NCBI RefSeq assembly: GCF_036320965.1 | Contig: NC_092276.1 | Location: 6,422,782 to 6,486,781 of the forward strand | Reading direction: 5' to 3' | Source of the DNA: Panulirus ornatus | Taxonomy: Eukaryota > Arthropoda > Malacostraca > Decapoda > Palinuridae | Length of the DNA: 64,000 nt | Part shown: one piece after another, positions 37,891-50,124 of the stretch | Numbering within the stretch: position 1 is the first letter of the stretch | Layout of the letters: the number at the start of each line of letters is the position of its first letter | Notes under the pieces: model-generated | Seen by the model: only the letters and a program-made list of their open reading frames with translations | The model's database searches: none | What the model was told of the DNA's origin: nothing | Translations under genes and position numbers: made by a program

Positions 37891-37939
37891 AGAAATTGTT
37901 AATGGCTCTAACATTCCCTCCTTGCAAACTACAAGTGGC

Positions 37940-38729
37940 AACTGATGTCAAGATAACATTCAACACACTCACCTAACATCTTAAAACAGAAGATATTAGA
38001 CACTATCTACCACCAAAATGACAAAAATTGCTTAGCAAACTTTACAGTGGGTCACCAAGGCTTCACCTTCAAAGTCCTCAAGCTCTACAATGGAGTCCCC
38101 AACGAAACAGTTCTTTTTCCACACCTGTTAAATCTCTTTCTACGTCCTAATACTATCATGCAACAACAAGCATGCAGCAAGACATCATGCAATTAAACAA
38201 TGGTTATCTTAAAACATTGTGTCTAGGTTTCCACATAAACCCACTATCACCTGGACAGACATGAATCTAACCTGCACCTATCATTCTGAAAGATCACCCA
38301 CTCCAACTCAATAAAACTCACATATGAAACACATGCCATTTACTTCCCACAGCACAATCATCAATAAAAATGCCATATATAAAGTAAATGCCCTCAATGC
38401 TTTTACTGACACAAGTTTTGGACACACACACACAAACAAAAAATCCCTTTGAATCCTTAACAAACAAAAATTTCATCTACTCCAACTGCCTCACCTACCC
38501 AGTCATCCCCTATGACAAAAACAAACACAAAAAGGTTGTAAATCTTGAAATCAAATTTCTCAGAAAAATCCCTGGTTGCCTTACCACCACAAACATTCAA
38601 CACCTTCAACACAAAACAATAATACTCCCAATTCAAATATCACTAAAATAAACTTGGCACTTAGACCCCTTCCACCCAAACTACTTCATAACCCACCCTC
38701 AAGTAGAAATATAAAACGTATCTCAGCTT
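37940..38729 (+). pseudogene. Jockey-like LINE ORF relic, 5' of SINE
   Basis: Decayed non-LTR ORF: NGVPNETVLFPHLLNLFL is recognisable as block B (GVPQGSVLSPLLFNL type), followed by a HINPLSPGQT segment, ILKDHPLQLNKT, the thumb region NCLTYPVIPYDKNKHKK, IPGCLTTTNIQHLQHKT and ILPIQ. It has stops and frame changes. It continues after the inserted SINE at 39004. Confidence 0.7.
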
Positions 38730-38968
38730 ATCCCTGGGGATAGGGGAGAAAGAATACTTCCCACGTATTCCCTGCGTGTCGTAGAAGGCGACTAAAAGGG
38801 GAGGGAGCGGGTGGCTGGAAATCCTCCCCTCTCGTTTTTTTTTTTTTTTTTTTTTTAATTTTCCAAAAGAAGAAACAGAGAAGGGGGCCAGGTGAGGATT
38901 TTCCCTCTAAGGCCCAGTCCTCTGTTCTTAACGCTACCTCGCAAATGCGGGAAATGGCGAATCGTATG

Positions 38969-39002
<34 letters not shown>

Positions 39003-39003
39003 A
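38730..39003 (+). mobile_element. Full-length SINE with 10-bp target duplication
   Basis: Complete plus-strand SINE from tccctggggatag to gcgggaaatggcgaatcgta and a long A-tail. The flanking direct repeat atctcagctt is at 38720-38729 and again at 39004-39013, so the SINE inserted into the older Jockey-like relic. Confidence 0.93.
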
Positions 39004-39405
39004 ATCTCAGCTTCACACTTCAGTAACCAAAACTTACATGTCACCACTCACCAAAATACACAACAATGACCAAACACATTCACAACACAAAGACTGGAAA
39101 AGTAATAAACAAGAGCCCTCCCAACCTGGTCTTAAACTCCACCACAAATAATACAAGCATATGAAACTACACTATCCCAGTATGTACAAACTCCACCAGA
39201 CATCATACCACCATATGAAACTACACTATCCTAGTTTGTACAAGGTACGTTTGGGATATGTAAACCACTTAAGATCCCTCATGTCCAAGATGCAATTTCT
39301 TTACTTATGACGCTCAACCCTTAATTGTCACAAAAACAGTCCTGCCCCATGGATCTTCCTGAGCACTGTGGGAGTCCCATAGATGGGTAAAGTAAGGTAT
39401 GAAAG
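39004..39405 (+). pseudogene. Jockey-like LINE ORF relic, 3' of SINE
   Basis: Continuation of the relic at 37940-38729: QLHTSVTKTYMSPLTK, LRSLMSKMQFLYL, and the C-terminal PWIFLSTVGVP block equivalent to DMWSRPV..GFL at 25066. Contains a local duplication (ccacatatgaaactacact type words near 39160 and 39210). Confidence 0.6.
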
Positions 39406-39459
39406 AGTGACTGGACTTCACCTGCAAGTGGATACAGCATGAGCATAATGTCATCTTTG

Positions 39460-39564
39460 GTAAGGCTGTATCAAAGAATGGAAAAGATGCCTTATGTCAC
39501 CATGGTTGCTGAACTTATTCATGGATGAGCTGGTGGGGAGATAAATGCGAGTCTTGAAGCTTAT

Positions 39565-39601
<37 letters not shown>

Positions 39602-39890
39602 TGTTTAATTGCTCTTTTAGATTAAAGAAGAAAACTGAGTGAACTGGGACAAAATTAAAGTAATGAAGTGCAGGAGGCTGATGGATCTATGAAATGGGTC
39701 ATAAGGTGAAAGAGGGAGCTAAGGGTTTTAAAGCCAGGGACAAGTCTGTGGTGTGGGTAAGTGGGGGAAGGAGTGCATGGGTGTGTGTATGTTTGGTCAA
39801 ATGTCTGACCTAGGGTGTATGAAGCTGTAGATGACAGCCTCTGGTTTCCTTACATCATACATGACAGCTAGAGAGTGGTCACATTCAAAA
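39460..39890 (+). pseudogene. Old LINE relic with (GA)n
   Basis: Diverged copy of the young LINE family: ccatggttgctgaacttatt matches block B (MSPWLFNLF), followed by a (GA)n array, a decayed KLRVNV..KVM segment and a 3' UTR word (catacatgacagctagagag). Confidence 0.55.
39568..39598. repeat. (GA)n microsatellite
   Basis: GA dinucleotide array inside the LINE relic. Confidence 0.95.
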
Positions 39891-40948
39891 GAGGATGTCG
39901 ATCACTTGTTCCTGATGTTACCTTCCTGGGGGGTGGGGGTGTCTGCAAACTTCAGTTTGGGATGTTACTGAAAAACATACACTACTCCCTCTCTCTAAAA
40001 AAAATCACCAAACAAAACAAAAAACATTCTAATACCAAATTTTACTTAGAAAAAAAAAACTTAGCTCTGGCTCTTACACTCATGCAGTTGGGAATTCTAG
40101 GAACATAAATGATCTTTCCATAATCATTTTCAGCCATTCCATTAACAGTTATACCACTCCTTTCTTTTAATAACAATCAAATAGTTTAACTTATCTACCA
40201 AATGAAAAAGGGAAAATCCTACATATTTCTATCTGTAACTGGTAAATCAAGTATTAATTCCAGATGATACAATCCATGTGAAATAAAGACCACATGGGAG
40301 GATTGTGAGAGTTAATAACAAAATCCCATAAAATCCACTTTTTACATTATTCCTTATGGGAAAATTATGGTTTTGAGAAAGTTGAGAATGATTATATGAA
40401 TGAACTTCGGGAGTCTCATGGAGAACATCTGTCAAACAAAGACTCAATAATGTTGAAAGAACAACAAGCTTTATGTGATAAGGAGGAACATACAAAAGCA
40501 TCACCCACCCAAATTGTGTTCACACTGAAGGATGTGTCTAAGGCATTCTAACTTTTTGGGCAGGGATTGCAAATCATAATAGAAAATTATCATAACCATT
40601 AATGTCGTCTCAAGTTTTCACAGTTAGTTGATGATGCATTGCATTCCTACAGGGGGATCTGATAAAACTAAGCGAGCAAAGCAAACTACTCCAGATCTGT
40701 TATACAATACAAATTTCCAAAACCACAGAATGAAAAAAAATGATGTAGGATGCCCAGAGTAATTATCTCCCCCCCTCTTTCTCTGAATCATACTGAGAAA
40801 GATGTTTCAATGGGTGAAGCAGGCACTGTTACTAGCCCTCCTTCACCTCGCCAGTAACATTACCCCATCAGTCTACTGCAAAATGAATTCACACACTCAT
40901 TGTCATTCCTATTTGGCAAATATAATTTATTAAGTACATTGTATATTC
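39891..40948. other. Unassigned AT-rich sequence
   Basis: No gene or family recognised. Confidence 0.5.
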
Positions 40949-41175
40949 ATCCCTGGGGATTGGGGAGAAAAATTACTTCCCAAATATTCCCTGCATGTCG
41001 TAGAAGGTGACTAAAAGGGGAGGGAGTGGGGGGGACTGGAAATCCTCCTCTTGTTTTAAATTTTCCAAAAGAAGGAACAGAAAAGGCCAAGTGAGAATAT
41101 TCCTCTAAGGCTCAGTCCCCTGTTCTTAACACTAACTCGCTAATGTTGGAAATGGCAAATATATATGAAAAAAAA
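40949..41175 (+). mobile_element. SINE, plus strand
   Basis: Near-complete diverged SINE from atccctggggattgggga to actaactcgctaatgttgga and an A-rich tail. No convincing target duplication seen. Confidence 0.88.
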
Positions 41176-42265
41176 TTAGATTTATACTATTGTTACACAT
41201 TGTCAGTATTCTCTTTATATAAGCTTTATCATCATTTGTCTTAACCATTTTGTATAAATTTGCAACATGTTGAGAGCAAATATTTTTTGCAACAACAAAT
41301 CTTTATTATATTGATGGTCAATGAGACATTAGGTCTCATCTTAATTTCACTTAAAGTAACACTTTCTATGAACAGAACCCCTTTGTTAAACAAGGGAATG
41401 GTATATGTACCTGCAATGTGGATTCATCTTTTAACTAAAGCTGATGAATGCTCAAATGGATTATCTTCACAATAAATTCAATCCCAAAATGAATTAGCAA
41501 GGCTGGAAGGTTTCTTTCCTCAAATTTATTACCTACTCTCTTCTTTTCTCATTGATTACACCCCAGCCTAAGCCTTCGAGGATGAGTACTCACTACTTGG
41601 CTCCTCCTCCTGTTCTATCTTTTAGATACTGAAATACATTCCTATCCCTTTTACTCGCATTCTATGGCATGCAGGGAATATGGAGGTGTAATAATTAAAG
41701 ATATTTCTTACAATTCTGTTTGATCAGAATGAGTCCCCACTTAGATTTTTAAGTGCACTTTACATGTTAAAATATGTAGTAACAGTTTGTATTTTAAGAC
41801 CAACACCAAATCATTAGGGAAGGCAGAAAGTCTTTCTTATCACTCAGAAATCTTAGAATAGAAAAATACATGACTGAAATCCTTCCCATTATTCAGCAAT
41901 TTAAGAATACGATATGCATAATTGAAATTTTAATCCACTGATAACATTATCAGCCCTGCGCTTAGAGAATACAACCTTAGAGCAGATACGATGTGTGACA
42001 ATGTGATAATTGTCTATTTATCTATATCTCTGATGCATGGTCCCACCTGAAACTCTCTCAAGGGGGAGGCTATGGCAATAGCTTCTCCATAACTATAGAC
42101 ATCCATTGCCGCTTCTTAGCCTTTAGTGCCTCACCCTTAAGAGGCCACTGGTAGAGGAAAAAAACTAGTGCAGTGTTTGCAGAGGCTCCTTCTTACCACC
42201 TATGTCACTGAATGGTCCTGCTTAATATTCCTACCAACTACTTCTACCTAATGCTCCTGTTTAAA
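41176..42265. other. Unassigned AT-rich sequence with SINE relic
   Basis: A strongly decayed minus-strand SINE is visible at about 41560-41690 (ccttttactcgcattctatg, gcatgcagggaatatgga). Nothing else recognised. Confidence 0.5.
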
Positions 42266-42430
42266 TGGTTTCGGTGCATTATACATAACAGCTAGAGACT
42301 GAGTGTGAACGAATGTGGCCTTTGTTGTCTTTTCCTAGCACTACCTTGCACACATGCAGGGGGAGGGGGTTGTCATTTCATGTATGGCGGGGTGGCGACA
42401 GGAATAAATAAATGCAGACTATGAATTATG
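42266..42430 (+). mobile_element. LINE long-form 3' UTR fragment
   Basis: Plus-strand part of the long 3' UTR: tttcggtgcattatacataa, gactgagtgtgaacgaatgt, cttttcctagcactacc, gcggggtggcgacagg. It is complementary to 42630-42800 in the adjacent minus-strand copy, so the two form a large foldback. Confidence 0.85.
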
Positions 42431-44962
42431 TACTTTTTTTTTCTTTTTTGTCGCTGTCTCCCGCGTTAGCGAGGTAGCGCAAGGAAACAGACGAAAGAAT
42501 GGCCCAACCCACCCACATACACATGTATATACATGTATATACATACACGTCCACACACGCAAATATACATACCTATACATCTCAATGTACACATATATAT
42601 ACACGCACTGACATATACATATATACACATGTACATAATTCATACTTTCTGCCTTTATTTATTCCCATCGCCACCTCGCCACACATGGAATAACCACCCC
42701 CTCCCCCCTCATGTGTGCAAGGTAGTGCTAGGAAAAGACAACAAAGGCCCCATTCGTTCACACTCAGTCTCTAGTTGTCATGTAATAATGCACCGAAACC
42801 ACAGCTCCCTTTTTACATCCAGGCCCCACAAAACTTTCCATGGTTTACCCCAGACGCTTCACATGCCCTGGTTCAATCCATTGACAGCACGTCGACCCGG
42901 GTATACCACATCGTTCCAATTCACTCTATTCCTTGCACGCCTTTCACCCTCCTGCATGTTCAGGCCCCAATCACTCAAAATCTTTTTCACTCCATCTTTC
43001 CACCTAAAATTTGGTCTCCCACTTCTCCTCGTTCCCTCTACCTCTGACACATATATCCTCTTGGTCAATCTTTCCTCACTCATTCTCTCCATGTGACCAA
43101 ACCATTTCAAAACACCTTCTGCTCTCTCAACCACACTCTTTTTATTTCCACACATCTCTCTTACCCTTACATTCCTTACGCGATCAAACCACTTCACACC
43201 ACATATTGTTCTCAAACATCTCATCTTCAGTACATCCACCCTCCTACGCACAACTCTATTCATAGCCCACGCCTCGCAGCCATACAACATTGTTGGAACC
43301 ACTATTCCTTCAAACATACCCATTTTTGCTTTCCGAGATAATGTTCTTGACTTCCAAACATTCTTCAAGGCTCCCAGAATTTTTGCCCCCTCCCTCACCC
43401 TATGATTCACTTCCACTTCCATGGTTCCATCCGCTGCCAGATCCACTCCCGGATATCTAAAACACTTTACTTCCTCCAGTTTTTCTCCATTCAAACTTAC
43501 CTCCCAATTGACTTGCCCCTCAACCCTACTGTACCTAATAACCTTACTCTTATTCACATTTACTCTTAACTTTCTTCTTTCACACACTTTACCAAACTCA
43601 GTCACCAGCTTCTGCAGTTTCTCACATGAATCAGCCACCAGCGCTGTATCATCAGTGAACAACAACTGACTCACTTCCTAAGCTCTCTCATCCACAACAG
43701 ACTGCATACTTGCCCCTCTTTCCAAAACTCTTGCATTCACCTCCCTAACAACCCCATCCATACACAAATTAAACAACCATGGAGACATCACACACCCCTG
43801 CCGCAAACCTACATTCACTGAGAACCAATCACTTTCCTCTCTTCCTACACGTACACATGCCTTACATCCTCGATAAAAACTTTTCACTGCTTCTAACAAC
43901 TTGCCTCCCACACCATATATTCTTAAAACCTTCCACAGAGCACCTCTATCAACTCCATCATATGCCTTCTCCAGATCCATAAATGCTACATACAAATCTA
44001 TTTGCTTTTCTAAGTATTTCTCTCATACATTCTTCAAAGCAAACACCTGATCCACACATCCTCTACCACTTCTGAAACCACACTGCTCTTCCCCAATCTG
44101 ATGCTCTGTACATGCCTTCACCCTCTCAATCAATACCCTCCTGTATAATTTACCAGGAATACTCAAACTTATACCTCTGTAATTTGAGCACTCACTCTTA
44201 TCCCCTTTGCCTTTGTACAATGGCACTATGCAAGCATTCCACCAATCCTCAGGCACCTCACCATGAATCATCCATACATTAAATAACCTTACTAACCAGT
44301 CAACAATACAGTCACCCCCTTTTTTAATAGATTCCACTGCAATACCATCCAAACCTGCTGCCTTGCCGGCTTTCATCTTCCGCAACGCTTTTACTACCTC
44401 TTCTCTGTTTACCAAATCATTTTCCCTAACCCTCTCACTTTGCACACCACCTCGACCAGAACACCCTATATCTGCCACTCTATCATCAAACACATTCAAC
44501 AAACCTTCAAAATACTTACTCCATCTCCTCACATCACCACTACTAGTTATCACCTCCCCATTAGCCCCCTTCACTGAAGTTCCCATTTGCTCCCTTGTCT
44601 TACGCACTTTATTTACCTCCTTCCAGAACATCTTTTTATATTCTCTAAAATTTAATGATACTCTCTCACCCCAACTCTCATTTGCCCTCTTTTTCACCTC
44701 TTGCACCTTTCTCTTGACCTCCTGCCTCTTTCTTTTATACATCTCCCACTCATTTGCATTTTTTCCCTGCAAAAATCATCCAAATGCCTCTCTCTTCTCT
44801 TTCACTAATAATCTTACTTCTTCATCCCACCACTCACTACCCTTTCTAATCAACCCACCTCCCATGCTTCTCATGCCACAAGCATCTTTTGCGCAATCCA
44901 TCACTGCTTCCCTAAATACATCCCATTCCTCCCCCACTTCCCTTACCTCCTTTGTACATATA
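42431..44962 (-). mobile_element. Longest LINE copy, minus strand, three stops
   Basis: Reads from the T-run and 3' end through the complete long-form 3' UTR (about 42440-42850) and then one continuous reading frame from 45006 down to 42859. Order: a linker with WWDEEVRLLVKEKREAFG, a Lys/Glu-rich region (EVKRKVQEVKKRANESWGER), RRWSKYFEGLLNVFDD, EEVVKALRKMKAGKAAGLDG, IVPLYKGKGDKSECSNYRG, GFRSGRGCVDQV, FMDLEKAYDGVDR, block B, FTDDTALVADS and the C-terminal GRPNFRWKDGV. Three in-frame stops (43678-43680, 44023-44025, 44776-44778) and FADD changed to FTDD make it inactive. The endonuclease domain is missing (5' truncated). Confidence 0.93.
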
Positions 44963-44968
44963 TATGTA

Positions 44969-45838
44969 CAGGTAGTAAAAGCTTTGCGGAAGATGAAAGC
45001 CGGCAAGGCAGCAGGTTTGGATGGTATTGCAGTGGAATTTATTAAAAAAGGGGGTGACTGTTTTGTTGACTGGTTGGTAAGGTTATCTAATGTATGTATG
45101 ATTCATGGTGAGGTGCCTGAGAATTGGCGGAATGCTTGCATAGTGCCATTTTACAAAGGCAAAGGGGATAAGAGTGAGTGCTCAAATTACAGAGGTATAA
45201 GTTTGTTGAGTATCCCTGGTAAATTATATGGGAGGGTATTGATTGAGAGGGTGAAGGCATGTACAGAGCATCAGATTGGGGAAGAGCAGTGTGGTTTCAG
45301 AAGTGGTAGAGGATGTGTGGATCAGGTGTTTGCTTTGAAGAATGTATGAGAGAAATACTTAGAAAAGCAAATGGATTTGTATGTAGCATTTATGGATCTG
45401 TAGAAGGCATATGATAGAGTTGATAGAGATGCTCTGTGGAAGGTATTAAGAATATATGGTGTGGGAGGCAAGTTGTTAGAAGCAGTGAAAAGTTTTTATC
45501 GAGGATGTAAGGCATGTGTACGTGTAGGAAGAGAGGAAAGTGAGTGGTTCTCAGTGAATGTAGGTTTGTGGCAGGGGTGTGTGATGTCTCCATGGTTGTT
45601 TAATATGTTTATGGATGGGGTTGTTAGGGAGGTGAATGCAAGAGTTTTGGAAAGAGGGGCAAGTATGCAGTCTGTTGTGGATGAGAGAGCTTGGGAAGTG
45701 AGTCAGTTGTTGTTTGCTGATGATACAGCGCTGGTGGCTGATTCATGTGAGAAACTGCAGAAGCTGGTGACTGAGTTTGGTAAAGTGTGTGAAAGAAGAA
45801 AGTTAAGAGTCTCACAGAAGCTGGTGACTGAGTTTGGT
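44969..45838 (+). mobile_element. LINE 5' part, split by nested LINE
   Basis: Plus-strand LINE from GTTTVVKALRKMKAGKAAG-type start (VVKALRKMKAGKAAGLDG) to the ERRKLRV region. Stops at 45347-45349 (TGA replacing the Cys codon after KNV) and near 45401 (TAG in the FMDL-KAYD block). A ~55-bp local duplication (cagaagctggtgactgagtt) precedes the inserted minus-strand LINE. The element resumes at 46846. Confidence 0.88.
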
Positions 45839-46845
45839 TTTTTTTTTTTTTTTTTTTTATACTTTGTCGCTGTCTCCCGCGTTTGCGAGGTAGCGCAAGG
45901 AAACAGACGAAAGAAATGGCCCAACCCCCCCCATACACATGTACATACACACGTCCACACACGCAATATACATACCTACACAGCTTTCCATGGTTTACCC
46001 CAGACGCTTCACATGCCTTGATTCAATCCACTGACAGCACGTCAACCCCTGTATACCACATCGCTCCAATTCACTCTATTCCTTGCCCTCCTTTCACCCT
46101 CCTGCATGTTCAGGCCCCGATCACACAAAATCCTTTTCACTCCATCTTTCCACCTCCAATTTGGTCTCCCTCTTCTCCTCGTTCCCTCCACCTCCGACAC
46201 ATATATCCTCTTGGTCAATCTTTCCTCACTCATTCTCTCCATGTGCCCAAACCACTTCAAAACACCCTCTTCTGCTCTCTCAACCACGCTCTTTTTATTT
46301 CCACACATCCCTCTTACCCTTACGTTACTTACTCGATCAAACCACCTCACACCACACATTGTCCTCAAACATCTCATTTCCAGCACATCCATCCTCCTGC
46401 GCACAACTCTATCCATAGCCCACGCCTCGCAACCATACAACATTGTTGGAACCACTATTCCTTCAAACATACCCATTTTTGCTTTCCGGGATAATGTTCT
46501 CGACTTCCACACATTTTTCAAGGCTCCCAAAATTTTCGCCCCCTCCCCCACCCTATGATCCACTTCCGCTTCCATGGTTCCATCCGCTGACAGATCCACT
46601 CCCAGATATCTAAAACACTTCACTTCCTCCAGCCTCTCACCATTCAAACTCACCTCCCAATTGACTTGACCCTCAACCCTACTGTACCTAATAACCTTGC
46701 TCTTATTGACATTTACTCTTAACTTTCTTCTTCCACACACTTTACCAAACTCCGTCACCAGCTTCTGCAGTTTCTCACATGAATCCGCCACCAGCGCTGT
46801 ATCATCAGCGAACAACAACTGACTCACTTCCCAAGCTCTCTCATC
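45839..46845 (-). mobile_element. Nested LINE, minus strand
   Basis: A 5'-truncated copy with A-tail (T run), short 3' UTR and an open ORF (46899-46042 including flanking codons): DERAWEVSQLLF, FADDTALVADS, YLGVDLSADGT, YGCEAWAMDRV, GRPNWRWKDGV. The direct repeat tgagtttggt at 45829-45838 and 46846-46855 marks the target duplication inside the plus-strand host LINE. Confidence 0.92.
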
Positions 46846-47757
46846 TGAGTTTGGTAAAATGTGTAAAAGAAAGTTAAGAGTAAATGTGAATAAGAGCAAA
46901 GTTATTACGTACAGCAGGGTTGAGGGTCAAGTCAATTGGGAGGTAAGTTTGAATGGAGAAAAACTGGAGGAAGTGAAGTGTTTTAGATATCTGGGAGTGG
47001 ATCTGGCAGCAGATGGAACCATGGAAGCGGAAGTGAATCATAGGGTGGGGGAAGGGGCGAAAATTCTGGGAGCCTTGAAGAATGTTTGGAAGTCAAGAAC
47101 ATTATCTCGGAAAGCAAAAATGGGTATGTTTGAAGGAATAGTGGTTCCAACAATGTTGTATGGTTGCGAGGCGTGGGCTATGGATAGAGTTGTGCGCAGG
47201 AGGGTGGATGTGCTGGAAATGAGATGTTTGAGGACAATATGTGGTGTGAAGTGGTTTGATCGAGTAAGTAATGTAAGGGTAAGAGAGATGTGTGGAAATA
47301 AAAAGTGTGGTTGAGAGAGCAGAAGAGGGTGTTTTGAAATGGTTTGGTCACATGGAGAGAATGAGTGAGGAAAGATTGACCAAGAGGATATATATGTCAG
47401 AGGTGGAGGGAACGAGGAGAAGTGGGAGACCAAATTGGTGGTGGAAAGATGGAGTGAAAAAGATTTTGTGTGATCGGGGCCTGAACATGCAGGAGGGTGA
47501 AAGGAGGGCAAGGAATAGAGTGAATTGGAGCGATGTGGTATACCGGGGTTGACGTGCTGTCAGTGGATTGAATCAAGGCATGTGAAGCGTCTGGGGTAAA
47601 CCATGGAAAGCTGTGTAGGTATGTATATTTGCGTGTGGGGACGTATGTATATACATGTGTATGGGGGTGGGTTGGGCCATTTCTTTCGTCTGTTTCCTTG
47701 CGCTACCTCGCAAACACGGGAAACAGCGACAAAAAAAAAGAAAAAAAAAAAATATAT
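46846..47757 (+). mobile_element. LINE 3' part, resumes after nested copy
   Basis: Plus-strand continuation of 44969-45838: KLRVNVNKSKVITYSRVEG, YLGVDLAADGTMEAEV, YGCEAWAMDRVVRRRVDVLE. A frameshift occurs near 47303-47310 (GNKK to SVVERAEE), after which the GRPNWWWKDGV C-terminus, short 3' UTR and A-rich tail follow. Confidence 0.9.
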
Positions 47758-47877
47758 ATATATTCTTTCTTTCATACTATTTGCCATTTCCCGCATCAGC
47801 GAGGTAGCGTTAAGAACAGAGGACTGGGCCTTTGAGGAAACATCCTCATCCAGCCCCCTTCTCTGTTCCTTCCTTTG
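47758..47877 (-). mobile_element. SINE 3' half, minus strand
   Basis: Minus-strand SINE from the tail (ctttctttcatactatttgc) to the ttctctgttccttcctttgg block. It joins head-on with the plus-strand SINE that follows. Confidence 0.85.
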
Positions 47878-48088
47878 GAATACTTCCCACGTATTCCCTA
47901 CGTGTTGTAGAAGGCGACTGAAAGGGAAGGGAGCGGGGGGCTGGAAATCCTCCCCTCATTCTTTTTTTAATTTTCCAAAAGAAGGAACAAAGAAGGGGGC
48001 CAGGTGAGGATATTCCCTCAAATGCTCAGTCCTCTGTTCTTAACGCTACCTCGCTAATGTGGGAAATGGCAAATAGTATGAAAGAAAG
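47878..48088 (+). mobile_element. SINE, plus strand
   Basis: Starts at aatacttcccacgtattccc (first ~20 bp of the SINE missing) and continues to gctacctcgctaatgtggga, aatggcaaatagtatg and an aaagaaagaaag tail. Confidence 0.9.
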
Positions 48089-48281
48089 AAAGATATATAT
48101 ATGTAAGTGTGTGTGTGTATATATATGTATATGTTGAGATGTATAGGTATGTATATGTGCGTGTGTGGACGTGTATGTATATACATGTGTATGTGGGTGG
48201 GTTGGGCCATTCTTGTTTCCTTGTGCTACCTCGCTAACGTGGGAGACAACGACAAAGTATAATAAATAAAAATAAATAACT
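48089..48281 (+). mobile_element. LINE 3' UTR fragment
   Basis: Plus-strand LINE end: gttgagatgtataggtatgt, gggtgggttgggccattctt, gctacctcgctaacgtggga, gacaacgacaaagtataata and an AATA-type tail. Confidence 0.88.
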
Positions 48282-50124
48282 TCTATCTATTGTTCTTATC
48301 ATTTTGCCAAAAGATAGGGCTATGCATAGAGCTCACTGCAGGAAAATCTAGTTACAAAGAATAAAATGCAAGTGATGTCAAGTGCTGTATACATGTGGAC
48401 AGAATGCTAGTAGTCCACATGTGGGTGAAGTAGAAAGAAAAGACAGCTACCTGGGTAAGAGAGTGCCAAAGAGGACAACCGAAAGATGCATCAGAGTTAA
48501 GGACTCAACCTCCCTAAAAATAATGCTCCCTGTGAGTTCATTTCCATCTCACAGTTACAAACAGAAAAACGCCTACAAGTTTTTGTGCATTTCATTCCCA
48601 CCATTTAGTGAAGAAAGGTCATAACTTTACATTTCACAAAAAATATTAACATTTGCTTGGTTAATGAAACCCATGACCTAAATATCAAAATCATTTTACA
48701 TTGTAATGCTTTGCCAAAATATGTACCAAACTGTAGGTAAACCCTTAAAATATAAAACAGACTGAAGAATCTGGTCACAATTGATGAATCACCTTGGTAT
48801 GTGAAGTGAAAATTTTATAACAGCACTTTTAATTACTGTGGAAGTCCATGCTTCATTTTAACACACTGGGCACTAATTAAAGATGGGTGAGTTTTGTTGC
48901 AAATGCTGTATATACCTGATCCACTCAACTCAACTGGGAACAGAGTAATGGTAACGGAGACAGGAACATTCCCTAATTACCTATGTATAAAAGCTTTGTA
49001 TCTGCACAATTAGCAATTAATACTCTGAGAAGATTGTGCCTAAGTTTTCTCTATACGTACATCATCTTATGTCCATGAAAAATACCTGTTTCAAGTTATA
49101 CACAATACACCTTATTAGACTGGATGCAAATTCACCAATGTAAATCAGCAGCAACAATAACTGTATTGTGATGGATAAATAAGCAGAAAAATAATCTTAA
49201 TAATCAACTGGAATTGCATCTGAGTGAATGGGGCCATTTTCTGTTCCTGGCACTTCCTCACTAATACAGGAAATGGCACACATATGAAAAAAGTATCATT
49301 GTAATACAGGGTTTGCAATAATGACAATGAAGTGTACCCAAATTTGTAGGTCTGGGAGCTTATTCAAAATCATTAGCAGTCATCTTTGTTCACTTCCATC
49401 ATACTCTACATGTTTCACTGTAATTCACAAAATAAAATGAAATGTAAATTTTTGCCAGATGAGTGCTTGCCCATTAGATACTTGAGTGTGTACTCTCGTT
49501 TCTCATGACATTTGTCTACCCTCAGTCACATCTAGACTCATGCGATTGCAGAATATGCATGTAATTTATTCCATGAAGAGTAGTTCAGTTTTCTCCTTCA
49601 AGAATAATGTACCTAAAAATCAAGCACCATTACTAATCATTAATCACAAAAAGCCACAGGTGGCTCCTCATATGCAGAAATTCCCATAATATCTAGACAT
49701 CTGGCACCAAATTTAGTCATTTTTCCAAAGCCAAAATGTCGAGCAAGGTTCTCATCACTGTGACCTGATAAATTCAGTATTGCACTATCAGTGAGAACAA
49801 AGTTTGAACTGCACTTTGCACTGCACTGTGTTTTATATACAGCATTCATAAGTCATTAATTATTTACATCACTTCCAACATACATAATTTACCTTCGTAC
49901 CATTGAAATGTATTGTAATATTACTATGTACACGGGAATATATTTTTTATTAATTTATGAAAAAATAATCAGATTATTGAATATACCTGGCCGGGACTTC
50001 TCTGTACATTCCAGTCTATCGAGGTTTTGCAGTAGTCAGAAGTAATAAAGCTTGATGGAAAATACTGTCAACTTTACAGGCTTACATGACTTTTTAACAG
50101 TAGGTCTGGTAGCAATCACCGAGT
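48282..50124. other. Region downstream of HSDL2, unassigned
   Basis: AT-rich. Includes the presumed HSDL2 3' UTR (nearest 50124) and a short SINE tail relic at about 49235-49290 (cacttcctcactaatacagg, aaatggcacacatatg). No other gene recognised. Confidence 0.5.
49946..49951 (-). promoter_or_regulatory. Possible polyadenylation signal
   Basis: AATAAA on the minus strand, about 175 bp beyond the HSDL2 stop codon. Position fits a 3' UTR end; no transcript data support it. Confidence 0.35.
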
